In this document: piece after piece, positions 1 through 5,276 of the stretch | Position numbering within the stretch: position 1 is the stretch's first letter | Layout: the number at the start of each line of letters is the position of its first letter | Origin: JAHEJB01 sp037969195 | GTDB taxonomy: Bacteria > Bacteroidota > Rhodothermia > Rhodothermales > Rubricoccaceae | Assembly: GCA_037969195.1 (NCBI GenBank) | Contig: JBBKWZ010000055.1 | Coordinates: forward strand, 1-5,276 | Direction of reading: 5' to 3' | Length of the DNA stretch: 5,276 nucleotides | The notes under the pieces: model-generated | Database searches by the model: none | What the model saw: only the letters and a program-made list of their open reading frames with translations | What the model was told of the DNA's origin: nothing | Program-made: the position numbers and the translations under genes

Positions 1-1
1 G

Positions 2-940
2 CTCCGGGCTGCCGGGGTTGACTCGTCGGGATCCGAGCGATCGGAGACTTGGATCGCTGGTGGCGCCTCTCTGGACGCGCAACTGTCAGCTCTGGAGGAA
101 CGTCGGCGCGCTACTGCAGAGCAATACGAAGGGTTCGTTACTCAAGCGGGACTCTATCGGGGACTTTCGGATGAGGAAGTTCTTATCTATCGAGTTGCGC
201 GCATTTTTAATGAGAGCGAGTTCACCATCCCAGCCGGATACGTGGAAGAAGTAAAGAGGTACATCCGCTATTGGCAGAGCACGAATCGGTTTGAAAACGC
301 CGTCCGGTTGGCCGAGACCAACGGGTATACTCCGGTTATCGTGGAGACATTCGAACGATACGGACTACCGCCGGAGTTTTTCTATTTGGGGCTTCAAGAG
401 AGCAACTTCAATGAATGCGCAGTGGGCCCATCAACTCGCTACGGTTACGCAAAAGGTATGTGGCAGTTTATCCCGGAAACGGGCCGCCGGTATGGCCTTC
501 AAACAGGTCCGCTCGTAAGCGACGGAACGCACGTGTGCGACCCGGGCGATGATCGGCACGACTACGTAAGGGCTGCAGATGCTTCGGCGCATTACATCCT
601 AGATATTTATACGAGATTGACGGAAGCGTCTGGCCTCTTGGCCATGGCTTCCTACAATTGGGGAGAAGGGAATATTATCCCCAGATTGCCTCGCCTGCGA
701 GGGGTGACTGCGGAACAACAAGAGGATCCGTTTGCGGGAATCCCGCAAAACCCGCAGCAACGCAGCTACTGGCGCTTTCTTAACGAGTACGGAGATCGAA
801 TGCCGGTAGAGACGAAGAAGTACGTCTTTTACATCGTGTCTGCAGCTGTAATCGGGCAGAACCCGCGCTTGTTTGGATTCAACTTCGACAATCCGCTTGA
901 GCCATACATGGCAAGAAGTGCGGTCGAGGGCGGATCCTGA
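2..940 (+). CDS. Lytic transglycosylase, SLT/MltD-like catalytic domain (5' partial)
   Basis: This is the C-terminal part of a peptidoglycan lytic transglycosylase, which cleaves the MurNAc-GlcNAc bond to give 1,6-anhydro-MurNAc ends. The frame is open from base 2 to the TGA at 938-940, giving 312 residues. The GTG at 242 is not the real start, because protein-like sequence continues upstream of it. Residues 1-80 are hydrophilic and partly charged helix (QLSALEERRRATAEQ near 28-42), then a helical stretch leads into the SLT domain at about 115-265. Visible family motifs are LQESNFN with the presumed catalytic Glu133, GMWQFIP at 152-158, YGL at 164-166 and ASYNWGEGN at 216-224. A tail at about 275-300 (YVFYIVSAAVIGQNPRLFGF) is typical of MltD-like enzymes. 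No LysM domain follows. A signal peptide or membrane anchor would lie outside the window. The family assignment is firm; the upstream domains and export route cannot be seen. Confidence 0.9.
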   Translation, partial: LRAAGVDSSGSERSETWIAGGASLDAQLSALEERRRATAEQYEGFVTQAGLYRGLSDEEVLIYRVARIFNESEFTIPAGYVEEVKRYIRYWQSTNRFENAVRLAETNGYTPVIVETFERYGLPPEFFYLGLQESNFNECAVGPSTRYGYAKGMWQFIPETGRRYGLQTGPLVSDGTHVCDPGDDRHDYVRAADASAHYILDIYTRLTEASGLLAMASYNWGEGNIIPRLPRLRGVTAEQQEDPFAGIPQNPQQRSYWRFLNEYGDRMPVETKKYVFYIVSAAVIGQNPRLFGFNFDNPLEPYMARSAVEGGS

Positions 941-978
941 AACCTGTCTCATCCAGAAGACTGGAGAAATACTCAGCG

Positions 979-993
979 TCGTCGTTCCGACGA
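979..993. terminator. Weak hairpin between convergent genes
   Basis: TCGTCG and CGACGA form a 6-bp stem around a 3-base loop, 39 bases past the transglycosylase stop. The 154-base gap between convergent genes (941-1094) is where a shared terminator would sit. There is no T-run on either side, so this is not a good intrinsic terminator. A second weak pairing in the gap is CCCTC at 1043-1047 with GAGGG at 1056-1060. Nothing coding is seen here. Confidence 0.2.
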
Positions 994-1094
994 GCGCGTA
1001 GGCATCCGAATTGCGGAGTTCACGCCAAACTCGTAGATCGTGCCCTCCTCAGATCGAGGGTTGAACGCGCGCTCTGCGGCCGAACGGTTTCCTG

Positions 1095-2237
1095 TCAGTC
1101 TGCCAATCGATCACGCACAGTCTCTCTGTATTCCGGATCCGTAAGTAGGCGGAGTTCAAAGATGGTGAGGGCTTCGGAGCCCAACATCTGCTCAAACAAC
1201 TCTTCGTCCAGTGACTCCATGAACAGCGCGAGGACAGCGGGAGGAGCATCCGGTCCACCCTCAAAAGCGGGCTTTCCGTCCGCGACGTAGGTATCGGTTA
1301 GTACGCCGGCCAGTGAGCCACTTTTTGTTGCCAGAATCCGATTAAACAAAAAGCGGATGCCAGGATCGTCCATCTCATAATCGAGGACATCCGCCATGAT
1401 TTCCGACACCCGATCGGAAATCAATTCTCCCTGGAAAGCGCTTGCCATCAGGCTCGCATAGGCTCGTGCAGATCCTGCCGGGAAAGCAAGCGCCGCGGCG
1501 GACAATTCACCATAGCTCATTCGCGTGTTCATCCCCTCCATCCACGTCTGCATCTCGTTAGAAAAATCCTCTCCCGAACGAAGCCGCTTAGCGATATACC
1601 ACGCTCTGTCCTCTTCCTGTGTGTAGGAATTTGCTACATCGTCACCGAGGCGAAACGGCAGATCCCAATTGAGGTAGATACCGCTGATGGGCACCGGTGC
1701 CGTCGTATAGCGCAACCCCACCACTTCTGGCAATGCATCCATGGCCGCCCTTCCGAACCGGACCATGAGGTAGTCGGCGGCGGCGTTGTCGTTGTACCGA
1801 ATCATTGCGTCCGCAATTTCCGACACGGTAAGCCTGTTGTTTTCCAGACGCCCCGCGCTCCTTAAGGCAGTCACCGCCTCGTCGTGGGCACCGCGATCAG
1901 TCCCTGAGAAATAGTAGGCTTCGACGGAATCTAGTGGGACGATCTCGTCAGGGTCCAGCGCCCCACTTGCTACCCGTCGCGCATATTCCGTAAGAACCAA
2001 GACCTTTACCGTTGTGGCAAGTGGTCGCATCACGTTGGCCCGGTGGTAGATGCCGCTTCCCGGGTCATCCAGCGAATAAACCACGAGCGAAAAACTGCCC
2101 GGTCTATCGGCGAGGATGTCAAGGATTTCGTCGGGTGACTCGCCCTGCGCGAAAACAGGCGACCCGATGAATACGAATGCGATTAGGAGAAGTAGGAGGC
2201 ACCGATTCATTGTGCGTAAGGAAATGTTGGAGGACAT
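1095..2237 (-). CDS. Secreted beta-lactamase-fold 'serine hydrolase' with Thr at the nucleophile position
   Basis: This is a 380-residue exported protein of the class A beta-lactamase/penicillin-binding-like fold. Such proteins act on beta-lactams or D-Ala peptides through an acyl-serine. A signal peptide is clear: hydrophobic core at 14-25 and a likely signal peptidase I site after VFA (30/31). The motifs are in order and spaced for the fold. PLATTVK at 73-78 sits at the S-x-x-K site, with Lys78 present but Thr75 (ACA) where the nucleophilic Ser belongs. YNDNAAADYL at 148-157 sits at the S-D-N site, with Asn149 replacing Ser. TKSGSL at 304-309 is the K-T/S-G strand. The region between, including YYFSGTDRGAHDEA at 108-121, matches environmental 'serine hydrolase' proteins better than clinical beta-lactamases. 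It is longer than the usual ~290 residues. The start could instead be Met10 (2210), which gives a more typical short n-region. Neither start has an SD site. The fold is likely; catalysis is uncertain. Confidence 0.8.
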   Translation of the reverse strand: MSSNISLRTMNRCLLLLLIAFVFIGSPVFAQGESPDEILDILADRPGSFSLVVYSLDDPGSGIYHRANVMRPLATTVKVLVLTEYARRVASGALDPDEIVPLDSVEAYYFSGTDRGAHDEAVTALRSAGRLENNRLTVSEIADAMIRYNDNAAADYLMVRFGRAAMDALPEVVGLRYTTAPVPISGIYLNWDLPFRLGDDVANSYTQEEDRAWYIAKRLRSGEDFSNEMQTWMEGMNTRMSYGELSAAALAFPAGSARAYASLMASAFQGELISDRVSEIMADVLDYEMDDPGIRFLFNRILATKSGSLAGVLTDTYVADGKPAFEGGPDAPPAVLALFMESLDEELFEQMLGSEALTIFELRLLTDPEYRETVRDRLAD

Positions 2238-2640
2238 AATGTGCGGGGATCAGAATAGCGGTTCAATCCCCTTGCGCCTTTGGTAGAATTGATTGGCTGT
2301 TGAATGCCGCGTCCCCAAATAACTGGAGCAGGAAGCGGAGGGTTGGACCGACCTGATCAATCTATGATCCAAATATATCCGACAATACCAGTCCCTTGCC
2401 TCTTATATCTGCGTTGGAGAGCGACGTTGTCAGCCGCCTACCACTAAAATCCAGCGCCGGATCCGAGGATGGAGTACGGGCCGTGACCTTTATATTATCG
2501 CCGCCATGTCTGGGGGCAAACCACGGCCAATGGTATAGAATTCGACATCTTGCTGACACTATTCCTGAGCACGCCCACTGTTGCCGCGTTGCAGTGATTG
2601 CACCGCAGGAGCTCCATTCTCAAACGCCATTTCGCTCGTC
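2238..2640. other. Divergent intergenic region (403 bases)
   Basis: This lies between the divergent hydrolase and kinase genes and must hold both promoters. No open frame here looks protein-like. Two weak candidates can be seen. TATATTTG on the minus strand (2370-2377) matches the Bacteroidota -7 box TAnnTTTG and points toward the hydrolase, 133 bases from its start, but no -33 TTG box is correctly placed. TGGTATAGA on the plus strand (2531-2539) resembles an extended -10 box about 100 bases before the kinase start, without a convincing -35. No SD-like sequence lies within 15 bases of either start codon. No riboswitch-like or repeated structure was recognised. Confidence 0.5.
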
Positions 2641-4590
2641 ATGCACGTCGACCCGCTCATCGGTCAAGAGATTGATGGCTACCACATCCTGGAGGAACTT
2701 GGACGCGGTGGCATGGGCGTGGTTTACAAAGCTGAGGAAGTAGCGCTCGCCCGGACTGTTGCTATCAAGATGATCGCGCACGGCCTCGCGGGTCAGGAGT
2801 CGTTTGCGGAGAAATTTCAGCGTGAGGCGAGAGCTCTCGCTCGTGTAAGTAGCGCACATATCACCGGGATTTATACTCTTCGTCGCACGGACGTGGGGTT
2901 TTTCATCGTGATGGAGTACGTAGGGGGGGGTAGCCTTCGTGACCGCCTGGAGAATGGCCCGATGTCGTGGGCCGAGGCCAAGCCGTTCGTCCTTCAGGCC
3001 CTTGCAGCCCTGCATGATGCACATAGTGTCGGAGTCATTCATCGCGACATCAAGCCCGGCAATATCATGCTCACCGGTCGCGGTGCGGTGAAAGTGACCG
3101 ATTTTGGGCTGGCGAAGCTGTACGAAGCTGACCCAACGGCAACGGTGACTCGTGCTGTTTCGGGGACGTTGCACTACATGTCGCCCGAACAAGTGCAGGG
3201 TGCGCAAGACCTGGATGGGCGGACGGACCTGTACGCGCTGGGCGTAACAATCTATGAGATGCTCACGGGACGTCTTCCTTTTGAATCCGGCGGGGGAGAG
3301 TTCGCGACCATGCGGACGATCGTAGAAGGCGAGTTTTTCCCATTATCGCGCTTCGCCAAAAAGCTGCCGAAGGGTTTAGAGGCAGCGGTAACGCGGACAC
3401 TTGCCAAGGCGCCAGAACACCGCTTCGCAGACGCCGAGGCCATGCGCATCGCATTTAAGGCAATTCCGGCAGACAAAGCGGCGTCGGTAAAGAAATCTCG
3501 TAAGACGAAGTCGAAAGCCGCGGACGACGTCGGTCCAGCTAGCGAAAGCGAAACGTCTGACGTCAAAAGGGAAACGCCAGCCGCCATCAAAGCAATTCAG
3601 GAGGCCTTCAAAGCGATTCCTGGTGCTCTCAAGGCCATCCCTGGAGCTTTCAAGTCAAACGGCGGACCGTCGAAACAGCGTACCGAAGCCGGGACTGTGG
3701 TAGAGGGGGAGGCCTACACTCCTGCCAAACCTCCTCGAAAACCGTTTCCGATTCGTCGAGTGCTGTATGCCCTTGGTGGTGCGCTCGGGATCGTTGCGTT
3801 TGTTCTGCTAGCGTGGTGGTTCATTCCGCGCGGCTTCGGTTCTCCTCCTGACCTTACGGTAGTATCGGAGCCATCGGGGGCCATGGTCATGCTCAACGAA
3901 GAGGAATTAGGCGTGACGCCTCTAGAGGTTCGGACAATTGACATCGCCGAGGCCCGCCTCCGGATAACACGCGAAGGCTATGCTAGAGAGGATACGTTCC
4001 TCGTGTTCGGCGAAGAGCCCGTAACGGTTTCCTTGGTTCTCCGAAGCCTTACCACTCCGAGACCGCCGCAACCGGTCGCGGACTTCTTTGTGGACTCGGT
4101 CCCACCAAGATCCAGAGTGTTTATAGATGGAGAGCCTCGCGGACTAACACCGCTTAGCCTGAATAGCGTCGGGATAGGGCCACTGAACGTGCGCGTGGAG
4201 CGTGCAGGTTATCAAGCCTGGCAGCAAACGGGCGTGATGCCCGGACAGACGGACTCGCTTCTTGCCGAATTGCTGCCCGTGGATTTGGGACCTATCCGCA
4301 CCCAGCCGCCCATCCGCACGGAGCCGCCTGTTCGAACAGAGCCGCAGGTGCGCAATGACCCACCGGTGCGCGAAGACCCACCAGTACGGAACGACCCACC
4401 GGTGCGCGAAGACCCACCGGTGCGCGAAGACCCACCGCAGGATGCGCCGTCTTGCGATAGGGCTACGTTGACCAGAGATATAGCACGGTATAACCAGACC
4501 TGCCCGATCGAACAAAATCCATTGGTCAGGGCCCAGTGCTGGAATGCACGGGACCAGCTCCAGCGCCAACTTGACCGTTGTGGGTCGTAG
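2641..4590 (+). CDS. Membrane Hanks-type Ser/Thr protein kinase with two PEGA domains
   Basis: This 649-residue PknB-like kinase phosphorylates Ser/Thr on target proteins and is probably regulated by its extracytoplasmic part. The kinase domain is at about 14-272: Gly loop GRGGMGVVY (21-29), VAIK with Lys43, helix-C Glu62, HRDIKPGN (134-141, Asp136), DFG (154-156), a Thr-rich activation segment TATVTRAVSGT (166-176), and SPE (181-183). All catalytic residues are present, so it should be active. A basic linker with four 7-residue repeats (315-342) follows. One membrane helix at about 373-394, preceded by PRKPFPIRR, implies N-terminus inside and C-terminus outside. Two PEGA domains follow (about 403-469 and 479-546; SEPSGAMVMLNEEELGVTP, VPPRSRVFIDGEPRGLTP). 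Then come eight Pro-rich hexapeptides (552-599) and a tail with Cys605, 621, 633 and 647. The ATG at 2641 was chosen because kinases of this type begin about 12 residues before the domain; the frame is open back to a TTG at 2581. No SD is seen. Confidence 0.93.
   Translation: MHVDPLIGQEIDGYHILEELGRGGMGVVYKAEEVALARTVAIKMIAHGLAGQESFAEKFQREARALARVSSAHITGIYTLRRTDVGFFIVMEYVGGGSLRDRLENGPMSWAEAKPFVLQALAALHDAHSVGVIHRDIKPGNIMLTGRGAVKVTDFGLAKLYEADPTATVTRAVSGTLHYMSPEQVQGAQDLDGRTDLYALGVTIYEMLTGRLPFESGGGEFATMRTIVEGEFFPLSRFAKKLPKGLEAAVTRTLAKAPEHRFADAEAMRIAFKAIPADKAASVKKSRKTKSKAADDVGPASESETSDVKRETPAAIKAIQEAFKAIPGALKAIPGAFKSNGGPSKQRTEAGTVVEGEAYTPAKPPRKPFPIRRVLYALGGALGIVAFVLLAWWFIPRGFGSPPDLTVVSEPSGAMVMLNEEELGVTPLEVRTIDIAEARLRITREGYAREDTFLVFGEEPVTVSLVLRSLTTPRPPQPVADFFVDSVPPRSRVFIDGEPRGLTPLSLNSVGIGPLNVRVERAGYQAWQQTGVMPGQTDSLLAELLPVDLGPIRTQPPIRTEPPVRTEPQVRNDPPVREDPPVRNDPPVREDPPVREDPPQDAPSCDRATLTRDIARYNQTCPIEQNPLVRAQCWNARDQLQRQLDRCGS
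3583..3666 (+). repeat. Four 21-base repeats encoding A-[FIL]-K-A-I-P-G linker
   Basis: Four tandem 7-residue units occupy residues 315-342 of the kinase: AIKAIQE, AFKAIPG, ALKAIPG and AFKSNGG. A related copy, AFKAIPAD, lies at the end of the kinase domain (271-278, bases 3451-3474). The units differ at many third codon positions (GCC/GCT, AAA/AAG, ATT/ATC, CCT/CCC). The protein pattern has therefore outlived the DNA identity, which suggests an older repeat. It sits on the cytoplasmic side, about 30 residues before the membrane helix. Confidence 0.75.
4294..4437 (+). repeat. Eight 18-base tandem repeats encoding V-R-[E/N]-D-P-P
   Basis: Eight in-frame 18-base units encode IRTQPP, IRTEPP, VRTEPQ, VRNDPP, VREDPP, VRNDPP, VREDPP and VREDPP. 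The left units are degenerate, while the right ones are nearly identical: CACCGGTGCGCGAAGACC recurs exactly at 4361, 4397 and 4415. This pattern fits recent growth by slippage or unequal exchange at the right end. The product is a stiff, charge-alternating Pro-rich stalk outside the membrane between the second PEGA domain and the Cys tail. Confidence 0.9.
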
Positions 4591-4652
4591 AGTGTAGTCG
4601 ATTCGAGAGCTGCCTCGTCCATCTCTCTAGTCTTCCACGCCTGGAAATTGCC

Positions 4653-4672
4653 GCCCCGTGCGCAAACGGAGC
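4653..4672. terminator. GC-rich hairpin after the kinase gene
   Basis: GCCCCGT and ACGGAGC form a 7-position stem around GCGCAA. It carries one C-A mismatch when read on the plus strand, and a permitted G-U pair when read on the minus strand. It lies 62 bases after the kinase stop and about 11 bases beyond the 3' end of the tRNA-Gly remnant on the minus strand. No T-run follows on either strand. It could be an old terminator of the original tRNA gene, but support is weak. Nothing else is recognised in 4591-4683. Confidence 0.22.
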
Positions 4673-4683
4673 CCTTGTGCATA

Positions 4684-4730
4684 AGCCGAACACCGGACTC
4701 GAACCGGCGACCTCAACCTTGGCAAGGTTA
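4684..4730 (-). pseudogene. 3' half of tRNA-Gly(GCC), likely attachment-site remnant
   Basis: Read on the minus strand, the 47 bases fit tRNA positions 27-73. The anticodon arm is TAACC-TTGCCAA-GGTTG, with anticodon GCC, T33 and A37. The variable loop is AGGTC. The T-arm is GCCGG-TTCGAGT-CCGGT. The 3' acceptor strand is GTTCGGC, and the discriminator is T, as in bacterial tRNA-Gly. CCA is not encoded. No D-arm and no matching 5' acceptor strand (expected GCCGAAC) lie upstream on this strand: the bases there read GAGAAGTCCAAT. The outermost anticodon pair is T-G rather than the expected C-G, so tRNA identity probably ends there. A fragment running from the anticodon stem to the 3' end is what tyrosine-recombinase elements leave at their far junction. 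Confidence 0.8.
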
Positions 4731-4895
4731 ATTGGACTTCTCGCTAAGATGCTGGAAAATAATTGTTAGCGGAGAATATTATGGACGGACAGTTGAAAGA
4801 TCGCTGAACCCCAAAGTCTGCGTGTGCAAATGTTTGCGCCACACGATCTCAGAATTCAAGTCCCGTACGATTCGCAGCAAGCAGAAGGATTTCAA

Positions 4896-4911
4896 GCTCG
4901 GCCAGCCGAGC
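4896..4911 (-). terminator. Candidate terminator hairpin for the small membrane gene
   Basis: GCTCGGC and GCCGAGC are perfect inverted copies with two bases between them, so in RNA they form a 6-bp stem with a 4-base loop. The hairpin lies 33 bases beyond the stop of the minus-strand membrane gene. On that strand it is followed by TTGAAAT, a poor T-run. A smaller inverted repeat, GGGAAT/ATTCCC (4940-4955), overlaps the stop codon. Position and GC content suit a terminator; the weak T-run does not. Confidence 0.35.
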
Positions 4912-4944
4912 CAGGTTCCTTCGGAGCTGCCTCGATGATGGGAA

Positions 4945-5211
4945 TTATGATTCCCTGACTGCCAGGCGAGTAGAAATCAAATTGTAGAGCCAAGCGAAAA
5001 TTGCGCCCCCTATCAAACCATCCGCAAACGCCCACATCAATCCAATGAAACTGCCGGCTGGAGATATGGAGAAGCCCCGATAAAGATGTCCAATAAAAGT
5101 AGATGCACCAGTCGCCCCTTCAAAAGCGATGATCCACCAGGTCAGAAAGAAGAGACCAAGGCCCCAGCATATTCCGCAGGTCAGTGCAAATGCTTTGACG
5201 TTGAGTTTCAT
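4945..5211 (-). CDS. Small two-helix membrane protein, 'bacteriophage holin' family
   Basis: This 88-residue protein has two hydrophobic segments, about 7-30 (with WGLGLFFLTWWIIAF at 16-30) and about 52-79 (SFIGLMWAFADGLIGG at 54-69). They are joined by a short loop with GHLYRGFSISP, and a charged tail follows. From memory of the family, the motifs FLTWWIIAFEGATG, YRG.SISP.GS.IGL and DGLIGGAIFAWLYN mark small proteins often labelled 'bacteriophage holin' in bacterial genomes, commonly with no phage nearby. The holin role is therefore a label, not shown here. The ATG at 5211 was chosen over the upstream in-frame ATG at 5274 because AAGGAGGT lies 6 bases before it and the conserved N-terminus MKLNVKAF begins there. 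The gene may belong to an integrated element. Confidence 0.85.
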   Translation of the reverse strand: MKLNVKAFALTCGICWGLGLFFLTWWIIAFEGATGASTFIGHLYRGFSISPAGSFIGLMWAFADGLIGGAIFAWLYNLISTRLAVRES

Positions 5212-5217
5212 TCGAGT

Positions 5218-5237
5218 ACCTCCTTGATATGGGAGGT
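5218..5237 (-). promoter_or_regulatory. Strong SD site paired with an upstream anti-SD sequence
   Basis: On the minus strand, AAGGAGGT (5218-5225) lies 6 bases before the ATG at 5211. This near-perfect SD decides the start. Just upstream is ACCTCC (complement of 5232-5237), which pairs fully with the GGAGGT of the SD across an 8-base loop (CATATCAA). The leader RNA could therefore hide its own ribosome site. No convincing promoter was found in the remaining 39 bases to the window end. Confidence 0.6.
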
Positions 5238-5276
5238 TAAGGTAGGGAATATCCATCGAAGTGATTGACAACACAC

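Larger units (their letters stand above)
4684..5276. mobile_element. Possible edge of a tRNA-Gly-integrated element (extends right)
   Basis: This is an inference. When an element integrates in a tRNA 3' end, the tRNA is rebuilt at one junction and the displaced 3' half remains at the other. With the fragment on the minus strand, the element would lie to its right and the old chromosome to its left. In agreement, bases 4981-5100 count to about 47% GC, lower than the left genes, and the only gene here uses a strong SD while the kinase and hydrolase do not. No integrase or phage structural gene is visible. The spacer 4731-4944 holds no gene; it contains a bulged inverted repeat (CGTGTG at 4821-4826 with CACACG at 4840-4845) and the hairpin at 4896-4911. 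Confidence 0.4.

Noticed and set aside
242..940. Transglycosylase starting at GTG 242
   Set aside because: The same frame stays open and protein-like to the window edge, so the GTG is an internal Val codon.
1095..2237. Calling the hydrolase an antibiotic-resistance beta-lactamase
   Set aside because: The nucleophilic Ser and the Ser of S-D-N are both replaced, no typical omega-loop Glu motif was recognised, and the protein is longer than class A enzymes.
2362..2743. Small frames in the divergent intergenic region (2362-2559 minus, 2396-2743 plus)
   Set aside because: Neither has recognisable family sequence or an SD, they overlap each other, and the plus-strand one runs into the kinase gene.
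4294..4437. CRISPR-like array
   Set aside because: The units are contiguous 18-base in-frame repeats with no spacers and lie inside a coding region.
4144..4682. Minus-strand frames with repeated RWVFAH or RTGGSS units
   Set aside because: They are shadows of the 18-base repeats in the kinase gene; the plus-strand kinase frame has full domain support.
4684..4760. Complete tRNA gene
   Set aside because: No D-stem or 5' acceptor strand is found upstream on the minus strand within tRNA distance.
4578..4769. Plus-strand 63-codon frame containing NTGLEPATSTLARL
   Set aside because: It is the antisense translation of the tRNA-Gly remnant, a well-known type of false protein annotation.
5226..5276. 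Sigma70-like promoter (TTGTCA ... TATTCC, minus strand) before the membrane gene
   Set aside because: The spacing is about 14 bases and the -10 match is poor, so it is not supported.

Overview
The window looks like bacterial chromosome with the edge of a possible integrated element at its right end. The organism cannot be named. Coding GC is moderate (about 55-60% by eye), and the left genes are long and protein-like. None of the three left genes has a visible Shine-Dalgarno (SD) site, although the start of the first lies outside the window. There is a Hanks-type kinase with PEGA domains, and the tRNA remnant carries no encoded CCA. This would fit the Rhodothermota/Bacteroidota side, but Gemmatimonadota or a gammaproteobacterium is not excluded.

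Layout. (1) Positions 2-940, plus strand: the 3' part of a lytic transglycosylase gene whose start is outside the window. (2) Positions 1095-2237, minus strand: a secreted protein of the class A beta-lactamase/D-Ala-D-Ala carboxypeptidase fold, with Thr where the nucleophilic Ser is expected (T-T-V-K for S-x-x-K) and N-D-N for S-D-N. (3) Positions 2238-2640: a divergent intergenic region. (4) Positions 2641-4590, plus strand: a 649-residue membrane Ser/Thr kinase. In order it has a kinase domain, a 7-residue repeat linker, one membrane helix, two PEGA domains, eight 6-residue Pro/charged repeats and a four-cysteine tail. (5) Positions 4684-4730, minus strand: the 3' half of a tRNA-Gly(GCC), with no D-arm or 5' acceptor strand. 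(6) Positions 4945-5211, minus strand: a small two-helix membrane protein of the type annotated 'bacteriophage holin', with a near-perfect SD site that can pair with an anti-SD sequence just upstream.

How the parts may work together. The three left genes share an envelope and peptidoglycan theme: a glycan-cleaving enzyme, a penicillin-recognising fold and a kinase with an extracytoplasmic PEGA sensor. They are not one operon, because the strands are plus, minus, plus. The tRNA-Gly half is the classic footprint of integration by a tyrosine recombinase. From its orientation, an element would lie to the right of about 4730, with the rebuilt tRNA gene further right, outside the window. The change in base composition and translation-start style at the right end agrees with this. 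No complete undescribed system is visible. The most unusual items are the Ser-to-Thr hydrolase, the tRNA half, and the layered repeats and Cys tail of the kinase.
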